Origin: Pyronema omphalodes
Lineage: Eukaryota; Ascomycota; Pezizomycetes; Pezizales; Pyronemataceae
Reading direction: 5' to 3'
NCBI GenBank assembly: GCA_024516155.1
Contig: JAJJXM010000010.1
Span: 496,001 to 560,000 of the forward strand
DNA length: 64,000 nucleotides
Each line of letters starts with the position of its first letter. Position 1 is the stretch's first letter. Position numbers and translations under genes: made by a program. Positions 35,692 to 48,044 of this stretch are shown in pieces. The notes beneath the pieces were generated by a model. It saw only the letters and a list, made by a program, of their open reading frames with translations. It made no database searches and was not told the DNA's origin.

Positions 35692-36373
35692 AGACAGAAG
35701 TGGGGGGAAAACCCTTTATTTTACAAGCTCTATAGCCCGAGCTGAGAACAGTACTCATACATGGGCATCAGAAATGCAAACGTCCAAGAAGGGTGCGGGA
35801 TTAGGGGCGATTATAAAGCCATAGGCGGCAAATATTGGCGTCTGTGCATGGCATTAAAGCTTCTGGCTCGATTATCGGGCACTGGAGATTTTATGAATTA
35901 CTCGATTAATGGCAGATTATACTATTGGTGGTAATATACACTACTGTTCTCCACTAGCCGTTACAGTAATGTAGACCTTGAATACGTATACAGTCTGATT
36001 CCTGATAAAAATAAAAAATAAAAAACAAATAGCTCATTTTAACCGCGCAAACCGAAGCAAGGTTCAGTGAAGTCTTAGGTCTAGATTTCAAAACAACGAT
36101 TCATACATAATGTATCAGCAGATGATGAATACCGTAATTCGATATCCTTAATTCCAGAGCCGCTGACCGTTGAACGCCTGATGTACTCGGCATGACTGGG
36201 AGAAACTCCTAGTCATACCCAAGAAACCAACATATAACCCCCTCCCTCCCCACACCCTTCTTGGTTCTTTGCATTTCCGATGCTCATGTATGAGTACTAT
36301 TCTCAGGTCGGGCTATAGAGCTTGTAAAATAAAGGGTTCCCCCCCCCCCCCCCCCCCCCACTTCTGTCTTATT
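35688..36373. mobile_element. Foldback/MITE-like element with long terminal inverted repeats
   Basis: Left arm about 35688-35805 and right arm about 36240-36373 are reverse complements over 115-130 bases. Matching landmarks: AATAAGACAGAAGTGGGGGG, AACCCTTTATTTTACAAGCT, CTATAGCCCGA, GTACTCATACATG and CCAAGAAGGGTG. The centre (about 35806-36239) has no long frame. The right arm carries a C run of about 22 where the left has six G. I see no clear target-site duplication. The structure fits a non-autonomous DNA element or its relic. Confidence 0.7.
36339..36360 (+). repeat. Poly-C run inside the right terminal inverted repeat
   Basis: About 21-22 C immediately before ACTTCTGTCTTATT. The mirror position in the left arm has only six G, so this is a local slippage expansion. 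Confidence 0.9.
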
Positions 36374-36862
36374 CGAGTCTCGTCCCCGTTTTTATAATAC
36401 TGTATCCTTCCAAAGAAAAGAAAAGAAAGATGTGTAGCTGAAACTTGGGGGAGATTGGTGTGTTGATACTCAGTGATGAGTTGCTGGTGAAAGATTAGCT
36501 GATTGTGTAATCTCAGTGTGGTTTCGAAAGGATTGAGGGGGGAAATTATTGGTTTGTAGTGAGAAATGGATGAATGGTACATACGAAAGCCGGGTTTAGA
36601 GATTGAAATGGATCCAGGAATGGTAGATACTGCGATTAAAGGGATTGAAGAAGGTCGTATTGGGCTGGGCTAGAAAGTCCTGGACAATTACTTATTAAGC
36701 ATTCATCGAAGTTGAACATGTTCGTTTTGCAAAAACGATTAAGTGGATATTCATAATTTATTATCCTATTCAACAAAAATTACTTTCAAAAACAATCCTA
36801 GCCAATCTCGGAGCACAAAGCTTATCCAAACAAACAATATCGATCCCCTCAAATCTCCTCCT

Positions 36863-37982
36863 CTATGCAAAGAATTTATGGTACAAGCCACCAGCACCCG
36901 CCAAAACAGCCGCGCTTATAGCGCCACCTATCACGCCGGTAACCGCGCCAACCACCACTCCCCTGCGCAGTGCACCACCGTATAAACCCTGTGCTGTATC
37001 CCCCGAATTTTTCATACCAGCTGGTTTAGCACCTACAGTATCCACCAGTTTCTTTGACACGCGGATCTTCTCGTACTGTTCCCTGAGTACCTGGATGTAA
37101 TCGTCGACAATCCCAGGATCATCCAACGACCGTCCTCCCATCGGGGCCAAAATCTTCAGCATCTCAAGCCGAGGCAAAGCTGCAATCTTTCCTCTCTTTC
37201 TCTCTTCATCCGACAGATCATAATGCTGAATATCCAGATAGTCAACTGAATATTTGAGGAGATCAGTAGAACAATGGACCTTGGTTGGTCCAACATCAGG
37301 ATGTCTGTTGTACTCTAAGGATACCGGTTGTGTCTGCTCTTTTTGTACGATCTCCTGATGATTTTGATACTCTTCGTCAAGAGTCGCTTTCTCAGCCTCA
37401 GCTTTAACCTTAGCCTTTGCTGCCTCCTCAGCTTCTTCCTCCGCCCAGAGTTCCGCAAAATCTTCATACAACAGTGGACCGCCCCTTAATCCATAATCCT
37501 GCGCAGGTGGTGCAAGTGGTGTTGACTTGATCGGTGTCATCGACGTTACTGGCGGACAGACGGGTTCCCTGACAACTGTCATTTCACCGAACGTCCCATC
37601 CTCTGGCCCTTTTGGCACGATAATACCGGCATTGATCGATGCTTCACATGCATCTACAGAAGGAATATTCCAGTCTGATGGACCTTTCCGCGCGTATTGC
37701 ATAGCGTTGGTAGCTACCTCGGGACTGTAGTCGCGGTCCCGGAGTTTGGTGTAGACGGCGGTGATGCTGTCTGAGGCAACTAGCTTGGGTAAAAGCTCAG
37801 GCTTGGGAAGTACTGCGGGTACTTCTAGGAGCTTCTGTTCCTCGTTGGTTGAGTTCTTCCCGGCAGACTTTTTGCCTCTGTAGAAAGGAATGCATTAGTT
37901 TCGCGCCTTTCGTCGTCGTGGACATGACATGAAGGACAAGACTGAAGGGATTTACTTACTTCTGGATCCTGTTTTTTACCAT
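36863..37982 (-). CDS. Unrecognised protein with charged coiled coil and glycine-rich hydrophobic C-terminus
   Basis: Not recognised. Exons (- order) 37982-37960 (23 nt, MVKNRIQ) and 37877-36863 join as AA|A to give 345 residues. The start is inferred from the only in-frame ATG with a consensus donor (GTAAGT). The N-terminus is Lys-rich (NRIQKGKKSAGKN). Then come a helical region with KLRDRDYSPEVATNAMQYA, Pro-rich spacer TPIKSTPLAPPAQDYG, a strong acidic/basic coiled coil (ELWAEEEAEEAAKAKVKAE), and a conserved-looking segment YSVDYLDIQHYDLSDEERKR. The last 35 residues (VVVGAVTGVIGGAISAAVLA) are Gly/Ala-rich with GxxxG spacing, like a glycine-zipper membrane segment. Localisation is probably membrane-associated; function unknown. 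Confidence 0.72.
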
Positions 37983-38413
37983 TGCTGAAGATAGTTGTGG
38001 TTGTTGCGTAGGAAGTACGTAAGAGAGTAAGGGAAAGGTTTCCGTGAGTGGATGAGGTTGAGAAGTCGAAGTGACTTAGGACGGTTTTATCTGAAGATGA
38101 TGCGTAATTCGGTTGGTTTTTTTGAAGATAGACAAGTTGAATTTTGAATACGAGTTGTGGTGTTGTGGTTGCAATTGGATGATGGAATCCAACGCTCGTT
38201 GGTTGGTGGTGAATAGGAGGATGTCTCCAGCTTGGAGAAAATTCTTTCAATTCTGGGCATTTGGACACGTTGAACCTGAATGGCACCTGCCACTGTCATA
38301 GAGAGGGATGAAAGTGATGTATAGACGACCCTTGAGGGCCGAAATGATTGTAGCGAGGCTGTGTAGAACCTCTGATCAACTGCGAGATATTGGGGGGTCG
38401 AACCAGAGTTCAG

Positions 38414-38602
38414 CACGGTCCATCCGATCCGGTCCTAGCTATGGACCGAACCGGACCGTCATTCGCGGCCTCGTCTTGTATGTAGTAAGACCAGGACCGG
38501 CCGTCCTTGAGGCACCATGCACCGGACGGGCCGCGGGTGACCGCGGGTGACCATGACTATGGTCACGAATGGTCACTCGCAAGTAAACTGTTTTTTACCA
38601 CG
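38414..38602 (-). repeat. Dispersed GC-rich repeat, copy 2
   Basis: In reverse complement it aligns over both ends with 16037-16152, but carries about 70 extra internal bases. It is dense in GGACCG/CGGTCC words and holds a tandem CCGCGGGTGA doublet (38531-38550). Confidence 0.6.
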
Positions 38603-39180
38603 GCTTTTGGTTTTTTGCTGAGAAAGTTCTGATGCGTTGCTCGAATTAAAGCCTGCTATATGTAATTTTTCGTAAAAGCGATACGTTACTAATGAGTAAC
38701 AACGCTCCTTCTTCCCACACTAAAATGTATCCATCTTCCCCATCCTTCTCGAATGAAAACGACTCTTGGGAGGACAGACAAGATGTTCTACTCCTGGTCG
38801 GAACAGGTGTCAAGGACGACGATAAAGACATCGCGATATTTTTGCTCTGTTGGGAATCGAGTGATGTCTGTGGTGTTCGACTTTCAGCGGCAGTGAAAGA
38901 GGTTGAAAGGTCTTGCAGGTAGAAGACAGAATGTAGAGGATAGAAGGACTGTTTATAGTAGAACTGTACTTTGATAAGAAGCATAAGCAATATCAAGCTA
39001 CCGTAGGTAGTCAAACGATTTCAGGGTGGAGCGTGCACCTGCCGTGGGGTGTAAAAGTTTTACTAATGTGCAGCATTAAGCGTTCACCTACTACAGTGTT
39101 GAAAATGTCGCTGCCGCGGCCCATAATGTCTAGCAAACTTGAACCAAACCTCCGCCTGCAAACTAGCTAACCCGGAAACC

Positions 39181-39335
39181 CACGGTCCTGCCGCTACCCG
39201 CCGTTCCGTCCGGTCTTTTTGAGTTTGCGGACGGGACCGGACCACATAGCGACGGTCCGTCCGAAGTTGTGGACGAGACCGGACAACCAGTGTGGTCCCG
39301 TCCGGTCCGCCGTCCTGGACGGACCATGCCTAACT
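39181..39335. repeat. Dispersed GC-rich repeat, copy 3 (related)
   Basis: Rich in the same words (GGACGGGACCGGAC, CGGTCCGTCC, GTCCCGTCCGGTCC) and ends in GGACGGACCATGCC, comparable to the terminal GACCGTGC / GCACGGTCC of copies 1 and 2. It directly abuts repeat B copy 2. Orientation is uncertain because the words are near-palindromic. Confidence 0.5.
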
Positions 39336-39338
39336 TTA

Positions 39339-39412
39339 TATTTGACTGTTATGCTACAGTCTTATAGGATGGAGGTGGGGGGTTTTTCCATGTCGGATTT
39401 TTAGACCATTGG
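39339..39412 (+). repeat. Short dispersed repeat B, copy 2
   Basis: Inverted relative to copy 1 at 35619-35691, with roughly five differences, nearly all C/T transitions plus one indel. Both copies keep an open frame over the shared part. Confidence 0.75.
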
Positions 39413-40655
39413 GGCTGTTTTGCTTGGTTTAAAGAATGGCTATTGATCGGGCAAGTGACAGTGGACGATGCATACAGTCGAAATTTTTTATAATCGTACC
39501 AATTATAAGAATAACCTCTTCATAAGAGTGCATAGCTGTGGTCCCGACGATTTTTGTATGGGAAATAAGAGTAACCTCGATTGTAACAGTCAAAATTCGA
39601 AATTGACTATGACATAGACAATCATATCTAATATCAGTCATTTATCTGTAGCACATTGTGAATTTCAGTATTCGGTGGCTATTTTGCATACCAAACAGTA
39701 CCAGTAATGACCCTTAACCACTAATGACATTAAGCAAGAATCTACAGTTACGAAGGCCACTGATGTACGATCATTGCAAGGACGCAAGTTCTCCCGGGCG
39801 TCGTTTTTCTGGAGTCATGCATTATATTTCACTACATCCACGGAAGTACAGTACGCTCATCCTCACAGCAACTCAGAATGCTTGAGGATCGCAAAATAAA
39901 TTTCGTATTCAATGGTTCGTAGGTACGGGGCCATAAATTCACATAGTAGCTGTAGAAAACTTTAATTCCACGAGTGTTACACGAGTAATTGCCTAAGTTA
40001 AATCTTCAAGTCAGTATACATTCGTAATCCCAAATCAAGTTATTAACAGTCAATCCCAACTCTAACTACTGTACAGCATAGAATAGATGACTTCAGCAAT
40101 CTGCATACAAGTTTCCCACTTTCCGTATCACTGGATTACGAATATGATCCTGTTCTCTAGAATATTTAGTGGTGTATAACCAAAATCATGAGGCCAGAGC
40201 AGCCTGGAGACCAGAATGTGGCGGAGTCGGGAAGTAGGCATAATATATTTTTAAGCAGTTCACAAGGTAATACCGTGTAAATAATCAAATTAATCCGTCT
40301 AATCAGTTGTACCCAGTAATCTTGGTAAGTTACACTGCCCAAAAGCCCAGTATCTGGCTTGTTAAATTCACAAATTATCTACCAGGCCAACGTTGTAGTT
40401 ATATATTCTTTAAATATTCGTCATATGCAACATATCTCATAGCGGTCTATCTTAGTTGCCTCCTAAACCCCACCAATTCCCACAAACCAGTATGAAAATA
40501 AGATTCAAACGCCCCGCCAATAAATTAAATTCCACATCATAAGAAATTCATCATTGCAACTCCAAACGCCTTCCACCGAGTATCCTCCTTTGTTTTAATT
40601 CCTCCCTTTCAATATTTGTCAATCACTCCTTTCTCCTTAAGGCTTGAACCCATAA

Positions 40656-42024
40656 TTACACCTGGTCCGCGACTTTGCAACTACTCCCCTGTGTCGACCT
40701 ATTTTCCGACCACTCCACCTCCATTTTCACATTAATACCTGCTAGGCTCAGGCTATTTCTTACTCTCTCATCCAACAATATCTCCTCTCCCTCCCCTTTT
40801 GAAATCTGTGATACGATAACATCATCATATTTTGGTCTCAAGTTTCTATCATCAACTCGATAAAATCGCTTTCCGTTCTTCATAGCTGATCCACCAACTG
40901 TTATTACCGTTTCTTCCGGGTGATTGCTGGCATCTTTCGTGCTTATGAATTTGGAGGAAATCAAAACGACTATTGGTCGGAGGGTGGGAAGACATGCGCT
41001 GATTATACCGGCTGCGCATTCGACTAAACACCAGGCGCAGGCACGTGCAAGAGTCCCTAGTATAAGTCAGCAAACAACTTCCATTGGAATCACTCAAAAA
41101 GAAAGGCATACAAGGAGTATCTCTAGTATCGAATTCAAAGATAGTGGTGAATCGATAAACTGAAGCAAAAACAACAAAAGATCCAAGGGAGAAGATAAAC
41201 ATCAACGATAATCTTCGCCATATGGAAGTTGACAGTTTCCAGACGAAAGGCATTGGGAGCATTAAGATTGCGCAGTCGTTGAAGATGTTGATTGCTGCGG
41301 TTGATACGAAGGCTGCTTTGAGATTGATACAAGTCTGTGGGGTGTTTTAGCACCTTCTTTGATTTTGCTTTATTTTGATAAAACTTCTGGAAGGGGAGTA
41401 TTACACCGGGCATACTGAAATCCCACGCTTTCTCGATGGGTGTGCATTGGAATATGGCCATTGGGACAATGGTGCATACCCAGGAAATGGTTAGGAGTCC
41501 GGTGAAGATTACTCCCCATTTTAAACAGTCAAAGGTAAAGACTCGAATGTACATTAGGATTAGGGAGAGCTTGATGGTACCGTTGGTGATCGAGTAGATG
41601 ACTTCTTGGTATACGAGATACTATGGGGGTTAATGAATAATCATTGAATCTTCAGAAGGAAATTAAAGTACTTTGAGCATTATTATTTGATTTTCCATAG
41701 GTACATCTGCACCGTGTAAACCTAAACCAAAGTGTATCACTTTATCGGTGAGTCGAATACCCTTCACTTCGTTGGGGGGGGAAACATACTTCGTAGTATA
41801 CAAAACATGAAGCAGAACAGAAAAAACTATTCCTCATTGTCAGCTATCGTAATATTTTATCAAAAAATAACATTACTTACCAATGCAACCAGCAGTAAAT
41901 GATCATCCCATCCCACACGGTTCCTCTTCATCCTTGCGCCAAACCTCAATCCCACGAACAACGTAGCCAAAGCCGTTATCGACCAACATGTTATCATCAA
42001 CGTAGTCTGTTGGCTTTCGACCAT
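40656..42024 (-). CDS. Fungal rhodopsin-like 7-TM integral membrane protein (PTH11-type superfamily)
   Basis: Member of the large fungal family of 7-TM proteins with the so-called fungal rhodopsin domain. Ligands are mostly unknown; relatives include the PTH11-like receptors of plant pathogens. Six exons (- order): 42024-41881, 41826-41790, 41739-41672, 41620-41405, 41334-41112, 41056-40656, all phase-consistent, giving 362 residues. Landmarks: MVESQQTTLMITCWSITALA (TM1), RVGWDDHLLLVAL (conserved W-D-D), IHFGLGLHGADVP, YLVYQEVIYSITNGTIKLS, FQCTPIEKAWD, TCINLKAAFVSTAAINIFND and LVECAAGIISACLPTLRP. The C-terminal 90 residues are hydrophilic. No CFEM domain. Exon 2 (37 nt) and its two introns are the weakest points; the acceptor chosen for exon 3 gives the best match to the family. 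Confidence 0.82.
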
Positions 42025-44720
42025 GATATTACTTTAATATAACCCCTTGATCAGTGCAGAAGAAAAGATATTATCCGTTACCGGCGGAAAGTCGTGGGAC
42101 AGAACGCAAGCTATCCGCCGACGGTATTCCCGGAGGCAGAAAGATAGTTATATAAACCATGCCCATGAGAACCCGCTGGTAGATCTAACGGTAAATTCTG
42201 GATTCAGGCGAATTATATGCGGCTAGTATATATAATGGGGGCCGTTTTACCTTCCTGCGGAAGGTCCCACCGGATGAAGTAGTAGCTTGCAGCTCCACAG
42301 TTCGGGGTTTGGTGATGAGATTTACGCTAGGGTATGTCCGTGGGGCGTTTTAGGGTATGTAGGGGCCATTGAGAAGGTAGATAGTTCATGGCCAACCATC
42401 TTCGACTTGCAACGAGAAAATACTAATAATAACCAAATCTTTAAGAAAGCCCCGGATTGACTATGAGGTCGACATTGGTTTTTCAGCTCCCCATTGAAAC
42501 TTTAATACTAGAAATGACTGTTGTTCACAAGCGTTGACGGTGGCTTCAGAAACTCGACGGTGTCGGTAACCAGCACCTTGCTGGAAATACGGAAGGTCCC
42601 GTAGCATGTGGGTTTAGCATGGATCTCACGTGCTGCAAGCGGGTATAAATAATCATCAAGTGGGCCCGCTTCATGCAAAGAAGGTTCATAGAAACATCTA
42701 CAACGATCATGCTGGATGAAACGGACAAAGTACCCCACTCGATACGGATCTTGAAGTTGGCTCATGTAGAAGTAAAGACCTTCACTTTAACCTGCATGGC
42801 TTAACTACCAATCATTGTGACTATGTAGACAAAGATAGGAATGGAGAGCATGTTTTTTTTACAAGGATTAACGGCCACCATCTGGCTTCAAGTACACTTG
42901 ATTTTGAACTACTGGTGTTTCTGAATGATCTCCAAGCCAATGCTCGGTAACTATGAAGCAAGACGCAATAAATAGGTTGATACATGGAAATCCCCCCGCG
43001 AGGACAGGATGTATCAACCATCAGTATGCCAAGAGAGAAAAGTAAACGTAAAAGCAATTGATACTTGTAACCCTTAGTTTTCCCGGCAAGGGTTTAACAG
43101 AATTACACAGCCATTCAATTCCATCTTTCCGTAATATTCCTTCTGCAAAACACAACACCCCATAAAACACATATATAGCCATCCCAGCCCCAATCCTCAA
43201 ACGCCAAGGTCGATCTCGTGTTTCCTAACATCCATCCTTCTTGGTACTGACCTCATCGGTGATTTCAAATACCGATAATTTTAGCTCAAGATTTATACAT
43301 ATGCAGCATCATATGCATACATAGAGTAGTTCAACGGAACTTCGTGCTATAGAGCTACTGCGTTCTTAGTCTTGAGCTAATTGCCGAATACGGGAGTTAG
43401 GAAAGTCCGGGCTGAGACATTGTGGGTTTTGGCACTACAGAGCCCAGACCATAGAGTAGATCAATCGGTTACTTTCTCCATCAGCGGAGACGAGGGGATA
43501 GACTGGGGTTTGATGTGGAACTGATTGATATACGTCAACTTCATCGTCTGTTTTCTGTAAGTAATGAACTGGTGAAGTCAATAATAGACTGCATATCGAG
43601 TCATTATACTGCCTGTATCTTCTTAGTAATATGAATAACCATTGTAATATAGCTCGCCAGTTCCAACAAAATCGTGTTATTGATTCAGTTCTAGCCGTAT
43701 AGTGCTTAAGTCATTAGGTACAGAGCTATAAGAAGAATTTATCGACTTCTCGAATGTGAAGCAGTTGGGACTTATCAGCTTCCAGTTTGTGAAACTCAGC
43801 TAACTATGTATAAATACAAGGGGTATTTAAACCATATTCAATGAAGAAACTAGACTTCTGACAATTGATGACTCCAAAAGGCTTATTCTATGCAAATTCT
43901 TATGTGCTGGATAGAAAGTCAATATCCCTGGGTGGCTTTGAAAGCTAACAACAGTTTATCTTCTTCCGTGATAAACACATCATTTAAGAGCCTTTATGGT
44001 TCTCAGGAACTTCTATGACCCCCGGAGTCACGAGGCTCTTTCCTCCTGGATGGCGGAATTATATCCGGACTTCGGGCTGTAACTGATTATCTTAACGAAC
44101 TCTTTATCAATACTCGGTCAAATTTCATGTTACACACGATATTCGCTTATTTCGATACCAACATTGCAACTTTCTCAGATGCAATGCAAAACATCTCTTT
44201 ATTACCAGTCGGACTTGATCTCCCTACGGATATTTCTGCCCCTGTTCACTGGTGCAGCAACCTTCGAACGCAGGGGTTAGAATAGAAATGTAATTCCTAT
44301 TAACTAAGAGCCATTCTAAAAAGGCTAGATAAAGTGACGACTGCAAAACAGCGGGGTGGGGGCTGGAGAGTGGATCCCACGAACAAAATTCTCTTGCCGG
44401 AATATCCTTTCTGCACCATGCTCTAGTGATGTAGATCTACATATATAGATATACCAGAAAATTCATAAATAAAATATGTATACTATAGATGAATGGGATA
44501 TGAAGTATAAATTTAAATTTAGGTTTAAATTCGAAACTTATGAGCATAATATTTGAAGACAGCAGTAGAAGAGGTATATTTGGGTATCATATTGGCTTCT
44601 GCTGGCTTTGCTTTCTTTGCTTGCTTTTGCTACGGTGTGCTTTGCTGCCGTGATGAAGCACTGAGTGATCGAAAAGTGATGTAATGTATCATTCTGCTAA
44701 GTAAACTCTCCCCTACGAGA
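42025..44720. other. Intergenic region
   Basis: 2.7 kb with no supportable gene. An 85-residue frame on - at 42508-42765 has fairly protein-like composition but no recognisable motif or partner exon. No strong repeat. Confidence 0.5.
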
Positions 44721-45667
44721 CTAGGCCTTACCTGCCGAACCGTTTGAAGAAGGCACGGGGTCCAATCTCTGGAGAAGGTAATCGATCTCAACTTCCTTAG
44801 TCATTGGTATCACCCAATCCTGTTTCATTGTCAGCTCAGGCCCTTCCCCAACCCATATCTTCAAGGAGTCATACACGGTACATAGCCACCACAGCCTCAA
44901 CATTGATCTTGCAGTCATGTTGTAGTTTATCCGTTGGTGAGCTGGGGTCGGTTCCATAAGTTCTAGCCTTGAGCTCCAAACGTTTCAAGACCTGCAACTC
45001 GACCGCAGGTTTCGTGATAGCATTTTCAAGTCCCTTGATATCCTTCTCTTGAATCATTTTGGTGAATCCCTCTGGATCCTCCCGGAATTTAGCCTCGGCT
45101 ACAAACTTTCCAAAGTGTATGCGACGGCTCATTGCTTGTAGACATGCGACATCTGCAACTGCTGTGGATCCGTAGTTCTCACGCGCCTCGCCTCTGTCGG
45201 GTCCTGCGCGTATGCATGCCGAGGGAAGAATGTGTTTCGTGTACGCATCTTTAATCTTCTCGTTGATGTTCACGTTGTTAGGGTGTAGAAGTTTCGGGTA
45301 TGATAGAGGCGCGAGGAATGGCTCAGGAAGCTGGTCCGGGAAGAACGGGTATTCGTCGGGAGCTTGGTAACGACGGACTTGGGCATGGACCTTCTCCTGC
45401 TGTAACAGCATCCAGTCGAGGAAGGAACCATTGAAGTTCGGGATTTGTACGGCTCCGGCTTTGTAGACTGAGGGGCTGTAGGGGAATTGTACGCGCTCAA
45501 TAAGGTGGAAGATGATCGTGTCTTCTAGCCGACTGTGGGGTATGGTGATTAGGAACGTGAACGTGAACCAGCGGAGATCTCGGGGGAGAGGGGTACATTA
45601 GCTGGTAACGGATATTTGCCAGGTCCAAGGCCGAGTTTGCGTCGGTCAAATCAATTGCGGAATCCAT
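44721..45667 (-). CDS. ARO7: Chorismate mutase
   Basis: Converts chorismate to prephenate at the branch to phenylalanine and tyrosine; the yeast enzyme is a dimer, inhibited by tyrosine and activated by tryptophan. Exons (- order) 45667-45597, 45532-44875, 44819-44721 give 275 residues (yeast 256). Landmarks: [20 protein letters not shown] with the first catalytic Arg, [50 protein letters not shown] (catalytic Arg and Lys region), and [19 protein letters not shown] with the catalytic Glu. The start at 45667 gives the usual N-terminus (MDSAIDLTD). The frame stays open upstream to another ATG at 46015 and would add 116 residues (see finding). The last intron (55 nt) was placed by the MYR|DWVIP join. 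Confidence 0.93.
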
Positions 45668-48044
45668 ATTTGCGGGAAAGAGTGAGTCGGAGCCTCGGTT
45701 GGTGCAATCGCTCGGCGTCAGAGTTTCTGGATCGCTGGTGCTGAATCTGGTGGCGGCCTTGTGGTTATAACATCTCCTACCCCACCATACACCAACTACC
45801 GCGACAACAGCTCGCCAATCACCGACGGTCGACTGCAAGGAGTAATTTGAGACCTTGGGCTGAAGATTTCTGACGACGCATCCCGCGCGAGTGTAAGAAT
45901 ATAAGCGCGACGAAAACGACAGAGACGGCCGAATGCTTGCATTTTTTGTCTGAGTCCGGAGTGACTGGATACAAGGTGCCCTCAGGCTCGTCGGTGTTAG
46001 CAGCAGCTGGCTCATCTTTTATGCAATTCAGAAAGCTGCATGGCCAACTGGTGAGATGTTGATGTGTTGTTCAGTCGGCGACAAACAGTTACAACCGGTA
46101 GTAACTGATGTTTTGTCTGTGTATGGCAGACTCAGCAGATTGATTTGTCCGACGCTGTGGAAATATCGAATCAAATTCGAGGCAACCCATCTCGCATTGG
46201 TGATTAATCCGGCAGACACGCCTTGTGTGACATGTTGTCTTGGCTCATGCTCAATCACTCGATTATTTTAGCATCTATCGTGAAAATTTGTGGCTACGTG
46301 GTAGTATTTACTGTAGATTCAACTATATAAGTAGATTCAACTATATAAGTAGATTGGTTAGATATTATCTTCTGTACTTTTTTCTGTGGGATTCTGGCCA
46401 TTTGCCTGTTCACAGGTATGCTCAGTTCCAGTGATTCTATGTGACCTCAGATACTCCACATCCAGGAATATCTTTTCCATAGAAGGTTTAGAAAATTGTC
46501 AGCAAATAACTCTCCAACCAAGAACTATTCAGATTCTCGTATATATAGCACTTCCTGTAATAGATACACTCCACTTCACTCAAACTCCCCACTACCGGTT
46601 CCGGTCACTATAAACCGCAGCACCTCCATACGATGCGCACCGGAGATCGCACTACTGCCATATGTATATCAATTTTCAAGCTTACTAAGACCTAACTGCG
46701 CATTTTTTCACCCCCAAAAATAGAATTCCCTAAGTGTGTACTTTTCATCTCATTCCAAATTCAGATTAGAGGAAATTCAAGCAATGATCTTCCTCTAGCT
46801 AATTATACACAAGCGAACTGGCGACGTCGTTATCTAGAGATGACACACTGTAAGGTCCGTAACCTTACATAGCTTCACAAGTCAAGCTTTTTCACCGTCC
46901 ATGGTTCCGATATATGTATACCTGCCATAATTCATTATGCACGCATGCATGCATAATGCGATGGATTTTGTTGGTGGCTGATTAGTATCGCTTTCAAAGT
47001 TCTTCATCGTGATACCTTCCCCAATGTTACCTCGTTACATCATTCTGCTCCGGATTACACCGAGGTTACCTAAGATAGGATAAAAGGAAGTGGGTGGGAA
47101 AAAGAGGCTTTCGTAGGAGTCCGTTGTGCAGAAAAGAACTTGGAGAATTCCGGGTGCGCAGGTACGAAGTACAAAACATCGAATGTCCAACGCTCTGTAA
47201 CGTTGTATCACTGCGCCTGATTATTGTTCACCATACAACAGGAAATACCGACACAATTGCCTTGCATGAATAACCAAATAACTTTTGATGATTATGTTCA
47301 AAAACCATTCATCATAGGGCTTTTCGGCCCTCATTTTTCCTCAGGAAACCTCTGGAGTTTTAGTTTTCTGCTGCTATCTGGGGTTCGCCGTTCCTAAGGC
47401 ATCCCCCGGAGTACAACACACGTGGGTTCGCTACAGATTTCCCATACAGCCAACTAGGTGACTACGGAACCTTCCAGTTCCTCGATGGCTTTTTGAGTGA
47501 AGACATAATCATGACTGATCACTAAACCAATTCTCAATAATCCCGCTAAGCTAATACTAAACAATACAAGATCCCATGGATAACTTCCCCTAGTGGCCCT
47601 TTACCGCTAAGCTAACGCTGCGCTACAGTGTTCATCAAAGCTTATCTTCGTGGAATCCTAGCAAGAACGCGCGTCGAGGGACTTGGGAGGGGTGGAGTTG
47701 TGAGCATGGCTTCCTGCTTGTTGGATGATGATGAATGGGTTTCATGCGCAGGTGGTTGGAACTTGGTTTGTCGCAGTCTCAAGCCTTTGCAGCCTCGCGG
47801 TTTCGCTTTGTGAAGATTCCGCCTTCAGTGTATCCTCACTTTTCTTTCATTTTGGTTTTCGTTATTATATGTTTTACGAGTAAAAAACAAAGTATTAAAT
47901 CTGAAATCTATCACTAATTCGCACAATAAAATATCAGCCATGAATTAAAGCAAAAGAAAACGCCGTTTTGAAATTCTCGTAGAAAACCCCCAAAATTTTA
48001 TAGATTAAACTCTCAATTCAGAAAGCAATAATATACTGGGTAAC
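45668..48044. other. ARO7 upstream and intergenic region
   Basis: 45668-46015 is either ARO7 leader or an N-terminal extension. The remainder (to 48044) has no supportable gene; it contains an 18-bp direct repeat (46313-46355) and a GCATGCATGC motif near 46944. Confidence 0.5.
46313..46355 (+). repeat. Direct repeat, 18-bp unit GTAGATTCAACTATATAA
   Basis: Two exact copies and a partial third (GTAGATT). Confidence 0.9.

Larger units (their letters stand above)
34281..36862. other. Gene-poor interval with repeats
   Basis: 2.6 kb. No complete gene recognised. It contains a short dispersed repeat (35619-35691) and an inverted-repeat element (35688-36373). An 89-residue frame at 35419-35688 (-) ends inside the dispersed repeat and is probably a repeat relic. 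Confidence 0.55.
37983..40655. other. Gene-poor interval with GC-rich dispersed repeats
   Basis: 2.7 kb. It contains dispersed repeat copies at 38414-38602, 39181-39335 and 39339-39412; the remainder is unremarkable AT-rich sequence. No coding region or RNA gene supported. Confidence 0.55.

Noticed and set aside
35806..36239. Core of the foldback element as a possible transposase remnant
   Set aside because: No open frame of useful length and no recognisable residue pattern on either strand.
42508..42765. 85-residue frame on - with fairly natural composition
   Set aside because: No motif, no partner exon found, and isolated; could be a relic but I cannot support it as a gene.
44230..44290. 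TTCGAAC-containing segment resembling part of a tRNA T-arm
   Set aside because: No acceptor stem, anticodon arm or D-arm could be folded around it.
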